From the NCBI RefSeq assembly GCF_016584105.1, contig NZ_NRSM01000019.1, forward strand, positions 1 to 64,000: a stretch of DNA of 64,000 bases, read 5' to 3'. The notes below the pieces were generated by a model. The model had not been told where the DNA came from. It was given only the letters and a program-made list of their open reading frames with translations, and did no database searches. This document shows, one piece after another, positions 8,331 to 18,690 of the stretch. A program made the translations under genes and the position numbers. How positions within the stretch are numbered: the stretch's first letter is position 1; every line of letters begins with the position of its first letter. This DNA is from Ectothiorhodospira shaposhnikovii. Lineage in GTDB: Bacteria; Pseudomonadota; Gammaproteobacteria; Ectothiorhodospirales; Ectothiorhodospiraceae.

Positions 8331-9593
8331 GTGGTTTCCAGTCAACACTGGGGTGAACGGAAATTGCTCAAGAAGATTCGTGTAGAAGACCTTAGATTAG
8401 GCATGTACATCACGGAATTCTGCGGCTCCTGGGTGGAACATCCTTTCTGGCGTACCCGCTTCCTGCTATCCAATCCCAAAGACCTCAAGTCTATTCTGAA
8501 CAGCGGTATCGAAGAGGTCTGGATTGACAGCAGTCGGGGCGATGACGTCAGCAGTGCCGCAGCGTCTGAATCCATGGAACTGTTTCAGGGCAGGGTGGAA
8601 AGCAGGGTGGGTAAGGTTGCCGTTGCCGGCGATCATCTGCAGTCCTCTACCATGGAAGACGAGCTGGTTCAGGCGCGAAAAATCCTCCATCTGTCCAAGA
8701 ATGCCATGGCGGAAATGTTTTCCGATGCACGCATGGGTAATACCGTGGACATGGGCGTGGCATGTAATATCGTCGAGCAGATATCCAATTCCATCGTTCG
8801 CAATCCCTGTGCCTTGATCAGTCTGAGCCGGCTGAAACAGGCGGATGAGTATACCTACATGCATTCGGTGGCCGTTGCCGCCCTGATGATGGCCCTGGCC
8901 CGAGAGTTGAAATTCGACGAGGTCGGCGTCAAGGAAGCGGGCATCGCGGGACTGATGCACGACCTTGGCAAAGCCGTGATGCCACTGGATATTCTCAATA
9001 AGCCAGGCAAGTTGACCGAGCACGAATTCGGCATCATGAAGGCGCATCCCGGGCAGGGCGGTGAAATGCTGCTTTCCCAGGGAATCCCCGCTGATTCCGT
9101 GACCATGGATGTCTGCCTCCATCATCATGAAAAGATGGATGGTTCAGGTTACCCACATGGCCTGATTGGTGATCAGATCAGCACGCTTGCAAAGATGGGG
9201 GCGATATGTGACGTCTATGATGCAATTACATCAGATCGCCCCTACAAGGATGGCTGGGATCCCGCCGTTTCCATACAGAAAATGATGAGTTGGTCAGGCA
9301 GCCATTTCGATCCTGTTGTCTTCCAGTCCTTCGTCAAGACCGTGGGTATTTACCCTGTCGGTTCCCTGGTCCGGCTAAGCTCCGGGAAGCTGGCTATTGT
9401 CATTGAACAGTCGGAAGGCTCTCTCCTGAGGCCCATCGTAAGAATGTTTTATTCCGTGAATCGGGCCCGGAAGATTTCTCCGGTTGTGATGGATTTGTCC
9501 CGTCCCGGGTGTGATGAATCCATTGTGCAGCGGGAGAATCCCAAGGATTGGGGGCTGTCGGATGTACATGTCCTTTGCTTTGGAGAGGAGTGA
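8331..9593 (+). CDS. HD-GYP cyclic-di-GMP phosphodiesterase with N-terminal DUF3391
   Basis: A 420-residue cytoplasmic enzyme predicted to hydrolyse c-di-GMP. Residues about 12-70 match DUF3391 (KIRVEDLRLGMYI, then VEHPFWRTRFLL). The HD-GYP domain follows (about 160-350) with all key motifs: HSVAVAALMM, HDLGK, KAHPGQGGEML, HHEKMDGSGYP and DVYDAITSDRPY. It should therefore be active. GTG 8331 is the longest start; a TTG at 8364, directly before LKKIRVEDL and preceded by GGGGTG, fits the family N terminus better. It stands alone with REP-like DNA upstream. Confidence 0.9.
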   Translation: MVSSQHWGERKLLKKIRVEDLRLGMYITEFCGSWVEHPFWRTRFLLSNPKDLKSILNSGIEEVWIDSSRGDDVSSAAASESMELFQGRVESRVGKVAVAGDHLQSSTMEDELVQARKILHLSKNAMAEMFSDARMGNTVDMGVACNIVEQISNSIVRNPCALISLSRLKQADEYTYMHSVAVAALMMALARELKFDEVGVKEAGIAGLMHDLGKAVMPLDILNKPGKLTEHEFGIMKAHPGQGGEMLLSQGIPADSVTMDVCLHHHEKMDGSGYPHGLIGDQISTLAKMGAICDVYDAITSDRPYKDGWDPAVSIQKMMSWSGSHFDPVVFQSFVKTVGIYPVGSLVRLSSGKLAIVIEQSEGSLLRPIVRMFYSVNRARKISPVVMDLSRPGCDESIVQRENPKDWGLSDVHVLCFGEE

Positions 9594-9603
9594 TCCGGCC
9601 GGT

Positions 9604-10332
9604 TCAGATGATCGCCCGTGCAATGGCAATAATTCCGGCGATTCCCGATAGCCAGAGCACGGCGGGACGCAGCCAGTGACGGTCCAGAAAGCCCGTTAGC
9701 CGGCCGGAGATCCAGAATCCCACCAGGATGGCGGGCAGCAGTGACAACCCCAGCAGGATCTCTGTACTCCCGAATCGACCCAGCAGGGCGAGGGCGGTCA
9801 GTGACAGCAGACCGGCGGGCACGAAGATGGCCGACAGGGTGCCCCGCAGTCTGGGGCCGTTGACATTCTGGAAGGCCAGGGCCAGGGGGGGGCCGCCGAT
9901 GGAGGTGATGGTGGCCATGAAACCGGACAGCCCCGCCGCGCCCACCAGATGGGCCGGTCGGGGTTCGGGCACCCGGTGCACCAGGCTCAGGGCCACGGCC
10001 AGCAGCACCAGACCACCCAGCAACACCCCCATGACATCTTCCGCGATGATGCCCAGCAGTGCGGCGGCCAGAGCAGTGCCGGCCAGACTGCCGGGCAGGG
10101 CCCAGGCCACGTCCCTTGGACGCACGGCGCGCCATTCCCGGGACAGGATCAGCAGCGGCAGGGTCATGCCGATGATGATCATGGGGGCTGGTATCAACTG
10201 GGGATGGATCAGATAGAGCAGGGGCGCTCCCAGCAGGGCCACGCCGTAGCCGATGCCGCCCTGGATGACGGCGCCGATGATGATCACGACGCTGGCCAGC
10301 AGCCACTGGGAGACGTTGAGGGGAAAGTCCAT
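9604..10332 (-). CDS. TauE/SafE-family sulfite/anion exporter
   Basis: A 242-residue membrane protein with seven to eight hydrophobic segments and the two-fold repeat of the TauE/SafE family (GAVIQGGIGYGVALLGAPLL near the start, then GFMATITSIGGPPLALAFQ in the second half). Members export small sulfur or carbon anions such as sulfite or sulfoacetate. In a sulfur-oxidising phototroph a role with sulfite is plausible, but no sulfur genes are adjacent, so the substrate is unknown. It ends close to the start of, and may be co-transcribed with, the flavoprotein gene at 10343-11953. Confidence 0.82.
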   Translation of the reverse strand: MDFPLNVSQWLLASVVIIIGAVIQGGIGYGVALLGAPLLYLIHPQLIPAPMIIIGMTLPLLILSREWRAVRPRDVAWALPGSLAGTALAAALLGIIAEDVMGVLLGGLVLLAVALSLVHRVPEPRPAHLVGAAGLSGFMATITSIGGPPLALAFQNVNGPRLRGTLSAIFVPAGLLSLTALALLGRFGSTEILLGLSLLPAILVGFWISGRLTGFLDRHWLRPAVLWLSGIAGIIAIARAII

Positions 10333-10342
10333 GGTGATGTCC

Positions 10343-11953
10343 CTACAGTGGCCTGACCAGGTCCCTGGCCACCGCCTCGGCCACGCGGATGCCGTCCACC
10401 CCGGAGGAGAGGATGCCGCCGGCGTAACCGGCTCCTTCGCCCGCCGGGTACAGACCCTTGAGGTTCAGGCTTTGCAGATCCTGGCCGCGGGTGATGCGCA
10501 ACGGCGCGGAGGTACGGGTCTCCACCCCGGTGAGTACGGCATCGCCCATGGCGAACCCCTTGATCTGTCGATCAAACACCGGCAATGCCTCGCGCATGGC
10601 CTGGATGGCGAAGTCCGGCAGGGCCTGGGCCAGATCCGTGGCCGTGATGCCCGGTGTGTAGGAGGGTTCCACACTGCCCAGGGCACGGGAGGCCTGGCCG
10701 GCGAGAAAGTCCCCCACCCGCTGGGCCGGGGCGTGGTAATTGCCGCCCCCCAGCCGGTAGGCCAGGGATTCCAGACGCTCCTGAAACTCGATGCCCGCCA
10801 GCGGCCCATCGGGATAATCCTGCGCCGGAGAAATACCCACCACGATCCCCGCATTGGCGTTTCTTTCATTGCGGGAGTACTGACTCATGCCATTGGTGAC
10901 CACCCGCTCCGGTTCGGACGTGGCGGCCACCACGGTGCCGCCCGGGCACATGCAGAAGCTGTAGACCGATCGACCATTGCCGGCGTGGTGGACCAGCTTG
11001 TAGTCGGCCGCCCCCAGCTTCGGATGCCCCGCATACTTGCCCAGACGGGCCTTGTCGATCAGGGACTGGGGATGTTCGATGCGAAACCCCACCGAGAACG
11101 GCTTGGATTCCATGAATACCCCACGGGCGTGGAGCATGCGGAAGGTGTCCCGGGCGCTGTGACCCAGGGCCAGGATCACATGACGGCTCGGGATCTCTTC
11201 CCCATCCTCCAGCACCACCCCCCGCACGCCGCCATCTTCCATCAGCAGATCAGTGACCTTGCTCCGGAAACGCACTTCGCCACCCAGGGCCTTGATCTGT
11301 TCCCGGATGTGCGCCACGACGCCGGTGAGCCGGAAGGTGCCGATATGGGGTTTGCTGCTGTAAAGGATCTCTTCCGGCGCCCCGGCCTTGACGAACTCCT
11401 CAAGCACCTTGCGCCCGTGGTGCCTGGGGTCCTTGATCTGGCTGTAGAGCTTGCCGTCGGAAAAGGTCCCGGCCCCGCCTTCACCGAACTGCACGTTGGA
11501 TTCCGGGTTCAGGATCTCGTTGCGCCACAGGCCCCAGGTGTCACGGGTGCGCTGACGGACCTCGGGACCCCGTTCCAGCACGATGGGCCTGAAACCGCCC
11601 TGGGCCAGGATCAGGGCGGCGAAGATGCCGGCGGGACCAAAACCCACGATCACCGGACGCTCCCGCAGACCTTCCGGTGCATGCACCTCCGGCCTGTAGC
11701 GCATGTCCGGGGCCGGACCCACATGCCGGTCCTCGGCCAATTGCCGGAGCAGGTCCGCCTCGTTGCGGACTTCCACATCCACCGTATAGATGAACTGGAT
11801 CTCGCTGTGTTTCTTGCGGGCATCGTAGCTGCGGCGGAACAGCCGAAAGGTGATCAGGTCCGCTGCATCGATCCCCAGGCGCCTGATGATGGCCTCGCGC
11901 AGGGCCGCGTCGGGGTGATCCAGGGGCAGCTTGAGTTCAGTGATGCGCAGCAT
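10343..11953 (-). CDS. FAD-dependent dehydrogenase (COG2509-type)
   Basis: A 536-residue flavoprotein of the uncharacterised 'NAD(FAD)-utilizing dehydrogenase' group. An N-terminal segment of about 95 residues (MLRITELKLPLDHP) precedes the dinucleotide-binding fold PVIVGFGPAGIFAALIL. Further marks are NVQFGEGGAGTFSDGKL, a CMCPGG segment and a C-terminal FAD-contacting GEGAGYAGGILSSGVDG. Related proteins occur beside tRNA-modification or carotenoid genes in some genomes, but the reaction is unknown. The DUF2339 gene lies 38 bp upstream on the same strand. Confidence 0.8.
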   Translation of the reverse strand: MLRITELKLPLDHPDAALREAIIRRLGIDAADLITFRLFRRSYDARKKHSEIQFIYTVDVEVRNEADLLRQLAEDRHVGPAPDMRYRPEVHAPEGLRERPVIVGFGPAGIFAALILAQGGFRPIVLERGPEVRQRTRDTWGLWRNEILNPESNVQFGEGGAGTFSDGKLYSQIKDPRHHGRKVLEEFVKAGAPEEILYSSKPHIGTFRLTGVVAHIREQIKALGGEVRFRSKVTDLLMEDGGVRGVVLEDGEEIPSRHVILALGHSARDTFRMLHARGVFMESKPFSVGFRIEHPQSLIDKARLGKYAGHPKLGAADYKLVHHAGNGRSVYSFCMCPGGTVVAATSEPERVVTNGMSQYSRNERNANAGIVVGISPAQDYPDGPLAGIEFQERLESLAYRLGGGNYHAPAQRVGDFLAGQASRALGSVEPSYTPGITATDLAQALPDFAIQAMREALPVFDRQIKGFAMGDAVLTGVETRTSAPLRITRGQDLQSLNLKGLYPAGEGAGYAGGILSSGVDGIRVAEAVARDLVRPL

Positions 11954-11991
11954 GGGAGATTTCGCTATCGGAAGAGGTGGCAGGGGCGGAA

Positions 11992-14577
11992 TTATACCCG
12001 CCGGATTTCACCCATGCGCCGGTGCAGCCAGGCCAGTCCCAGCAGCGACAGCCCCAGCCCCATGAAGGAGGCCACCCGCCACAGGCCGTCCAGGCCCGAC
12101 AGGTCCACCAGGAACAGCTTGGCAATGACGATGACCAGCAGGGCCATGCCGGCCCGGTACAGGCGGATGCCGCGCCAGTAACCACCGGCGACAATGGCAC
12201 CCGCCGCCAGGATCAGCCAGGCCGCGGAGTAGGTGTAAAGTTCGCCGTTGCCGGTGGGCAGGGTGATGGACAGTGCCCCCTGCTGCCAGAGATGGCGGAT
12301 CTCCAAGGTGATGAATAGCCACAGGCCCAGGCCGGCGATGGCCAGCGCGACGGGACGAAAACGCGCTTCGTGGTAGCGGGCCACCAGCAGGGCCATCATC
12401 ACCGGCAGGCCGTAGGCCAGGAGCAGCAGATTGGCGATGGGGCGGGTGGCGACGGTTTCCTGTCCCCACAGGGGATTGAGGATCGTGACCGCCAGGGCAT
12501 AGCTGCCCAGGGCCATGAGCAACAGGAGCCTGGAGCAGAGCCGGTAGAGACCTGCCAGTGTCCGGCTGTGCCGGGCCCGTTGCCGGTAGGTCAGGGCCAG
12601 GCCCGACCAGAGGGCGGCGTTGATGGCGGCTTCCGTGAGGCTGTAGCGGGCAATGAAGATATCGCCGTCGTAGAGCTGGTAACGGACCTCGGCCCCCAGG
12701 GTGAGGACCAGCAGATGCAGGGCGCCCGCCTCCAGCCAGCGTTGCAGATCGGGCCGGGATCGGGTCTGCCAGGCGGCCAGGGCACAGAACAGGGTGGCGC
12801 CGCCGCCGGTCCACAGGGACCAGTGCAGCTCGGGCGGATAGCTCAGGATCCAGGGATTGAAGGTGAGGCGGATGACCACCAGCACCAGGATGCCCTTGAT
12901 CAGGGTGTCCAGCCAGGGCAACTGGTAGCGCTTCATCACCCAGGCCAGGGACAGCAGCTGGGCCGACAGGGCCAGGGTCAGTCCGGCCTCCCGGAACATG
13001 ACGGCCGCGGCCAGGGAATAGGCCAGATGCCCACCGATGACGAACCAGACCCCGGCACCGGCCTCACCCCGGCGCCGCTCCAGACGCCAGGTGGCAATGG
13101 CACCGTAGATCATGCCCGTCAGCAACAGGCCCGCGGCCCAGCCCGGTGAGCGGGACAGGTCTTCGGTCAGCAGATAGGCCAGGGCCACCCAAGCCAGCGG
13201 GGAGACGAAGGCCAGGGCGGCCCAGGGGTGGGAAAAGCCCCGTGCCCGCAGGTGCAGGGTCGCCATGACCGCATAGAGCAGGGCCATGAGCGCGGCGAAT
13301 TGCAAAAAGGCCGGCTGCAGATCGGCGTCAATGCCGATCAATCGATACTGCCCGCCTATCCAGTCCAGGACCATGGCGGTGCCCATCCATGCCAGCCACT
13401 GTACGCCCAGGGTCATCCAGGGCAGCCAGCGCAAGCTGTCCCGATGCCGGGCAGCCAGGGCCAGCAACAGTACCATCGGCCCCCATTGCCACAGGGCCTG
13501 GGCATCAAAACCCTGTTGCTGGATGGACAGACCCCAGGCCAGGATGATGAGTGTGAGGGTGATCTGGTCCAGCCGGAACACCCGGCCAAACAGGGTCATG
13601 GGCTGGTGTCCGGGCCGGGTATCGGCGGGCTCGCCGCGATCCAGGCGCCAGTCGAAGGTGGGGATGGCCAGCACGCCCCAGGCCAGCAAGGCCAGATACA
13701 GGCCCCGGAATCCATCGGCCTGGGGGAGGGTCAGGGACAGCATCCACCAGCCCAGGGCACCGACCACCACGCCCCACCAGAGCCAGGTACGAAATATCCG
13801 CCGCAACAGCAGCAGGGCGGCGCCGCTGATGATCAGGGCGTAGAGCAGGGCGCTCAGGATATTGCCGCTCTCTTCGGACACCAGCAGGGGAACCCCATAG
13901 GCGCCCACCAGACCCATGGCCGCCAGGGCAGGGCCGTGGAGCAGGGACTGCATCATGGTGAACAGGGAGACCAGGGCCAGCAGGACGAAGACCAGCCTGG
14001 GGTCCATGAGCCCGTACAGGTGCAGGGCGGCCAGCAGGGCGGCGTAGAGGGTGATGCTGGCGCCGCCGGCCAGGGCGGCGATGGACGGGTCCGGTCCGCT
14101 CCCGCGCCGCAGCCATTCGGCCAGGACGTGCAGGCCGATCCCGGTGACCAGTCCCATCATCACCCGTCCCCAGGGACCGAGCAGCCCGGCATCGATGCTG
14201 TACTTGACCATGAAGACGCCGGCCAGGGCCACGCACAGGCCGCCCAGCCAGATCATCCAGTGTCGGGACAGGTGCTCCAGCCAGGCCGGGCGTTCCAGTC
14301 CCCCGTTGGTGGACCATGAGGTATCCGGAGGTGGGGCGGATGGGGGCATGGCCGTGACCGGTTGCGGGTCCGGCGTGGGTGTCTCAACCGCCTGATCGGG
14401 TTCAGGGGGCGGGATCGGTACCGTGGATTGCCGGGCGGCCAGTGCCTGTTCCAGCCGGAAGACCCTTTGCCGCAGGGCGCGTACGTGAAAGAAACCCACC
14501 CAGCCCAGGACGGCGCCGATGACGACACCCAGAAACAGAAGAAAGAAAAACAGCGAAAGCAGGTCCAGGGCGGTCAT
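11992..14577 (-). CDS. DUF2339 polytopic membrane protein
   Basis: An 861-residue protein with a short N-terminal membrane helix, a Pro-rich linker (about residues 50-90), then some 20 or more hydrophobic segments to the C terminus. The segment WLEHLSRHWMIWLGGLCVALAGVFMVKYSID is the typical entry of DUF2339 proteins. The function of the family is unknown; its helix pattern resembles large transport or glycosyl-transfer membrane proteins. Many tryptophans and arginine-ended helices are visible. It lies between a diguanylate cyclase and a flavoprotein gene, all on the minus strand. Confidence 0.75.
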   Translation of the reverse strand: MTALDLLSLFFFLLFLGVVIGAVLGWVGFFHVRALRQRVFRLEQALAARQSTVPIPPPEPDQAVETPTPDPQPVTAMPPSAPPPDTSWSTNGGLERPAWLEHLSRHWMIWLGGLCVALAGVFMVKYSIDAGLLGPWGRVMMGLVTGIGLHVLAEWLRRGSGPDPSIAALAGGASITLYAALLAALHLYGLMDPRLVFVLLALVSLFTMMQSLLHGPALAAMGLVGAYGVPLLVSEESGNILSALLYALIISGAALLLLRRIFRTWLWWGVVVGALGWWMLSLTLPQADGFRGLYLALLAWGVLAIPTFDWRLDRGEPADTRPGHQPMTLFGRVFRLDQITLTLIILAWGLSIQQQGFDAQALWQWGPMVLLLALAARHRDSLRWLPWMTLGVQWLAWMGTAMVLDWIGGQYRLIGIDADLQPAFLQFAALMALLYAVMATLHLRARGFSHPWAALAFVSPLAWVALAYLLTEDLSRSPGWAAGLLLTGMIYGAIATWRLERRRGEAGAGVWFVIGGHLAYSLAAAVMFREAGLTLALSAQLLSLAWVMKRYQLPWLDTLIKGILVLVVIRLTFNPWILSYPPELHWSLWTGGGATLFCALAAWQTRSRPDLQRWLEAGALHLLVLTLGAEVRYQLYDGDIFIARYSLTEAAINAALWSGLALTYRQRARHSRTLAGLYRLCSRLLLLMALGSYALAVTILNPLWGQETVATRPIANLLLLAYGLPVMMALLVARYHEARFRPVALAIAGLGLWLFITLEIRHLWQQGALSITLPTGNGELYTYSAAWLILAAGAIVAGGYWRGIRLYRAGMALLVIVIAKLFLVDLSGLDGLWRVASFMGLGLSLLGLAWLHRRMGEIRRV

Positions 14578-14588
14578 GGGATGTGGAT

Positions 14589-16250
14589 TCAGTCCGGTGC
14601 GGCGATGATGGTCAGGTTTCTGCCTTCGGATTTGGCCTGGTAGAGCGCCCGATCGGCACGGATGATGATCCTGTTGAGATCCTCGTTCAGGCCGGCTTCC
14701 GCCACGCCCAGGCTGATGCTGAGTTGTTCCAGTGGTGGAACCCGTAGTCGGCTTACCTCATCCCGCAGACGTTCTGCCAGCTTTTTGGCCTCCTGCAGAT
14801 CTGTGTCCACTGCCATCACCATGAACTCCTCGCCACCCCAGCGGGCAATGACATCTTTGCATCGCACCGTTTCCCTGAAAGTATCCGCCAGTCTGCGCAA
14901 TACCTTGTCGCCCATGTCATGACCGAAGCGGTCATTGATCATCTTGAAGTGATCCACATCCATCAGAATGATGGACAGTGGCGTGGGGGTACGCTGGCGG
15001 CGGGCTGCTTCCCTGGCAAGGCATTCCTGCATCCAGCGGCGGTTGGACAGTCCTGTCAGTGGGTCGGTTCGGGCCAGTCTCTGAACTTCTTCCAGCACTT
15101 CCCGCAGGCGCTGATTGACGATTTCAAGCTCGTCCCTGGCCTGCTTTTCCTGCTGATACTGTCGCTGCCGGGCCAGGGTGGCGGCGAAATTTTCCGCCGC
15201 CAGGCTGAGCATGGCCCGCTCGGTGGTGGAGAAATCCCGCTCTTCTTCGATGTCATCAAACCCCACAAATCCCAGCAATTCCCCATCCGTGACCAGTGGA
15301 TGCAATATCATGGACCGGATACCCTGCATGGCCAGATGTTCTCTGCTGCCGGTCATGGCGGGCGGCAACTCGTTCAGACTGGTGACCACGAAGGGTTGGC
15401 CCTGATCGAAGCGGTGTATCAGTCCCGGCAGGCTGTCAAAGGGGACATGCTGAAGTTCTTCGCGGTAGCCCTGCACGCCTGGGGCGCACCATTCATGGGT
15501 ATTGGTCCAGTATCGTTCTTCCAGATTGTTGCTGAACAGGTAGGCCCGATCCGCGTCCATGAATTCGCCCAGGATTCCCAGGCATTCATGCAACCCTTCA
15601 TCAATCTGTTCCAGTCGCAGGCGTGCGTTGGCGGTGGCCAGCCGGGCGCTTGCATCATGAAACCGGTTGAATTCCTTGAGGACTTCCGCCTTGCGCACGG
15701 CCTGCTGGTTAAGGGTGGACTCATGGATGTCGATAAGTGAGCCCGCAACCCGCAAAGGGCGGCCATCCGTTCCCCGCAGGGTATTACCGGTGGCGCGAAA
15801 CCAGCGATAATGGCCATCCCGGCATTTCAGGCGATATTTCAGGTCGTAAGGCGTCTTGTTTTCCCGATCCAGCAGATGTTTCTCGAAGGCGCCCAGGGTG
15901 TAATTCCTGTCGGCCGGGTGAAGACGTGATGCCCAGCTATCCAGGCGATTGGGGAATTCTTCCTCGTTTTCGAAACCAAGAAGCCTGCGAAAGCTTTCCG
16001 ACCAGAAAAAGACATTGTCCGGATTGAGCGGGTCTTCTTCCACCACGGACATGTCCCACAGCCCCACGCCAGCATAACGGCAATACAGCCCGAGACGCTG
16101 TGCATCCACGCAAAAACTGGTCTGAACATGGCCTGAATCACGGAGCCACTGTCGGTATGCGGGCGTTTCCGTACAGGGCCTGAAATCAGGCAACGGGTCT
16201 CTTTCTTCTTTGCCCACATCACCCTCCTGTGGATGGGTATGCGCGTTCAA
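14589..16250 (-). CDS. PAS-GAF diguanylate cyclase
   Basis: A 553-residue soluble protein predicted to make c-di-GMP. A PAS fold spans about residues 60-185 (NVFFWSESFRRLLGFENEEEF; FRATGNTLRGTDGRPLRVAG), a GAF domain about 205-355, a coiled linker follows, then a GGDEF domain about 385-553. The active site is GGEEF and an RxxD inhibitory site (RCKD) lies five residues ahead, so feedback inhibition by product is expected. DPLTGLSNRR marks the domain entry. The input ligand is unknown. It ends 11 bp before the DUF2339 gene on the same strand, so they may be co-transcribed. Confidence 0.9.
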   Translation of the reverse strand: MNAHTHPQEGDVGKEERDPLPDFRPCTETPAYRQWLRDSGHVQTSFCVDAQRLGLYCRYAGVGLWDMSVVEEDPLNPDNVFFWSESFRRLLGFENEEEFPNRLDSWASRLHPADRNYTLGAFEKHLLDRENKTPYDLKYRLKCRDGHYRWFRATGNTLRGTDGRPLRVAGSLIDIHESTLNQQAVRKAEVLKEFNRFHDASARLATANARLRLEQIDEGLHECLGILGEFMDADRAYLFSNNLEERYWTNTHEWCAPGVQGYREELQHVPFDSLPGLIHRFDQGQPFVVTSLNELPPAMTGSREHLAMQGIRSMILHPLVTDGELLGFVGFDDIEEERDFSTTERAMLSLAAENFAATLARQRQYQQEKQARDELEIVNQRLREVLEEVQRLARTDPLTGLSNRRWMQECLAREAARRQRTPTPLSIILMDVDHFKMINDRFGHDMGDKVLRRLADTFRETVRCKDVIARWGGEEFMVMAVDTDLQEAKKLAERLRDEVSRLRVPPLEQLSISLGVAEAGLNEDLNRIIIRADRALYQAKSEGRNLTIIAAPD

Positions 16251-16300
16251 CCAAATTGGGTGTCGAAGCCTGCCGACAGATTGGCTATGTTATGTTTTCC

Positions 16301-18487
16301 TTACCATGATGGCCTGACGGAGATGCTTGTTGTCAGGGCTGCGGGAGGTTGGGGCAGTGCATTTCTCAGGCGGAAGACCGCAACCGCCGAGGACAGGCGT
16401 TCCGCCTGCTCCTCCAGTGATTCCGCGGCGGCGGCGGCTTCTTCCACCAGGGCGGCATTTTGCTGGGTGACAGTGTCCATCTGGGTCACTGCCAGGTTGA
16501 TCTGTTCTATGCCCTCGCTCTGTTCATCCGAGGCCGCCGCGACTTCCGAAATGATGTCCCTGACGCGTTTGATGGAAAGTATGATCTCTTCCATGGAACG
16601 ACCGGCATCATGGGCCAGCCGGGTACCGGTTTCCACGATACCGATATCTTCCCTGATCAGGGCCTGTATCTCCTTCGCGGCCGTCGAGGAGCGCTGGGCC
16701 AGCGTCCGGACTTCGCTGGCCACCACGGCGAAGCCACGTCCCTGTTCTCCCGCCCGCGCCGCCTCAACCGCGGCATTGAGCGCCAGGATGTTGGTCTGAA
16801 AGGCGATGCTGTCGATGACGTTGATTATGCTCGTCATCTTTTCGGCGCTCTGGGACAGTTCGCGCATGTTCTCGATCGCAAGCATCACTTTCTGCCCCCC
16901 GGTTTCCGCCTGCGTGTTGGCCTGATCTGCCAATTGACTGGCCCGCTGGGCGTTGTCCGCATTTTGCCGAACCGTACTCATCATCTCTTCCATGCTGGTG
17001 GCGGTTTCCTCCAGGCTGGCGGCCTGTTCCTCGGTGCGCTGCGACAGGTTGGAGTTGCCCGCCGAAATCTCGCTGGTTCCGGTGCTGACGCTCAGGACTG
17101 TTGCATGGATTTGCTGGATGATGTCGGAAAGTCTTTCCGCGGTCGTATTTGCCGATTCCGCGAGCACTTCAAGATCGCCGTCGTACTGTCCTTCGACGCG
17201 CAGACGCAGATCCCCTTGCGCCTGGGCGATCATGACGGTCTGAATTTCCTGGATCGCCTTGTCAAGGGCGGTCAGGGAGCCGTTGATCATGTGCTTGAGT
17301 TTCTGCATCTGTCCGGCGGCGTCCGCTTCGACCCGGTGACTGAATACTCCGGCTGCGACCTGTTCCATCACGCTGATGATACCCCGTGTGCTCTCATCCA
17401 GTGAATGCATCCCGGTGGCGGCGTTTTCCAGCATCCGTCGATACTCGCCCTGTACCTTGCCAGGCTCAATGGACACGCTGAATTCACCTGCCCGCACGGC
17501 CTGCATGACTTTGGACAACTCGGCCATGGTCAGTTGGATGGTTTCGGCGCTGTTGTTGAAGCTTTTCTTCAGGGTGTCGAGATCGCCGGCATAATCGCCG
17601 GTGATGCGAGAACTGAAATTGCCGGCGGCCAGGGCGCCAATGGCCGTGTTCACCTCGCCAAGGGCATTTCGCTGGGATGTGAGCAGGTCATTGAAGGACG
17701 TGATCACGGCGCCGATTTCATCCTTCCCCTGATAGCTGACCTGGTCATTGAAATTGCCTGTCCGTCGCACCCGTTCCACGGAATCAACCAACAGAGTCAG
17801 CGGTTTCGTAATTCCCCGGGTAATCATTACACCCAGCAGAGTGGCGATCACGGCGCCGATGATCATGGCCGCAAGACTGATCCCTTCCAGCCAGCGAGCC
17901 TGGGAAAGGCCGTCATCCACTTCCCTCGCTGCTGCCTCCATGTTGAGTTGCACCAGTCGCTCCAGCGCATCGAAAGCGATTTCCTGATGACGCAGAGTCG
18001 TCTCTCCCATGGTGAGTACGGCAATCTGGTTCCAAAGTGAGGAGACATCCTCCTCCGGGCTCGTTATCCGTGCCTCATCCAGATCCCGGTGCAGTGCAAG
18101 TATGGTGTTGTTGGCCTGAAGCCAGTTGGGCAGAGTGGTCTGGAATGCTTCCCAGGCTGCTGCCTCGTTCTCGGTCTTTGGCAAGGCGTTATAACGGTCC
18201 ACCGCTTGTCGATAGTTGTCGCGGCCGTCCTCAATGGCCCGGTACTGCACGGCGCGCGATTCCTGGTTGGCGGTTTGATCCATCAGGGTGCGAAAACTCG
18301 TGACCACCTCACCGAGTGCCACCTGCATTTCCAGTACCGTTTGAACCGAAGGAAGCCGCAAGGTGCCCAGTTCATTGATGGTGGATTCACTCTTGACTGC
18401 CCCCAGAAAACCCAGACATCCCAGGGCAAGGGCTATGAGCGCAACCGAGGTGAACCCGGCGGAGATTTTTGCTTTGATCGACATCAT
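16301..18487 (-). CDS. Methyl-accepting chemotaxis protein
   Basis: About 728 residues. An N-terminal membrane helix (ISAGFTSVALIALALGCLGFLG) is followed by a periplasmic four-helix-bundle sensor of about 160 residues and a second helix (GISLAAMIIGAVIATLLGVMI). A HAMP domain and further HAMP-like linker segments come next (about 215-430), then the signalling domain with the conserved hairpin FQTNILALNAAVEAARAGEQGRGFAVVA. No CheR-tethering pentapeptide is seen at the C terminus (SISVRPSW). ATG 18487 is preceded by AGGATGG; a longer frame to 18538 also exists. The ligand cannot be told. Confidence 0.92.
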   Translation of the reverse strand: MMSIKAKISAGFTSVALIALALGCLGFLGAVKSESTINELGTLRLPSVQTVLEMQVALGEVVTSFRTLMDQTANQESRAVQYRAIEDGRDNYRQAVDRYNALPKTENEAAAWEAFQTTLPNWLQANNTILALHRDLDEARITSPEEDVSSLWNQIAVLTMGETTLRHQEIAFDALERLVQLNMEAAAREVDDGLSQARWLEGISLAAMIIGAVIATLLGVMITRGITKPLTLLVDSVERVRRTGNFNDQVSYQGKDEIGAVITSFNDLLTSQRNALGEVNTAIGALAAGNFSSRITGDYAGDLDTLKKSFNNSAETIQLTMAELSKVMQAVRAGEFSVSIEPGKVQGEYRRMLENAATGMHSLDESTRGIISVMEQVAAGVFSHRVEADAAGQMQKLKHMINGSLTALDKAIQEIQTVMIAQAQGDLRLRVEGQYDGDLEVLAESANTTAERLSDIIQQIHATVLSVSTGTSEISAGNSNLSQRTEEQAASLEETATSMEEMMSTVRQNADNAQRASQLADQANTQAETGGQKVMLAIENMRELSQSAEKMTSIINVIDSIAFQTNILALNAAVEAARAGEQGRGFAVVASEVRTLAQRSSTAAKEIQALIREDIGIVETGTRLAHDAGRSMEEIILSIKRVRDIISEVAAASDEQSEGIEQINLAVTQMDTVTQQNAALVEEAAAAAESLEEQAERLSSAVAVFRLRNALPQPPAALTTSISVRPSW

Positions 18488-18690
18488 GGGGCCATCCTGG
18501 TAGTGATTCCGGAAATCGGTGGTGTGCTTATCGGGCAAGCCATGGGTTGGGGGTGCCCTTGATAATCCTCAATATACAAGATTAAACGAGCGTCTTGCGA
18601 ATCACGGGCGCTTCCACGGACCGGGAAAAAAGATCGGGATGACGTGGGGGATGTTATGTTTCCGCGCAGATATCATTGAGCTCTTAAGTC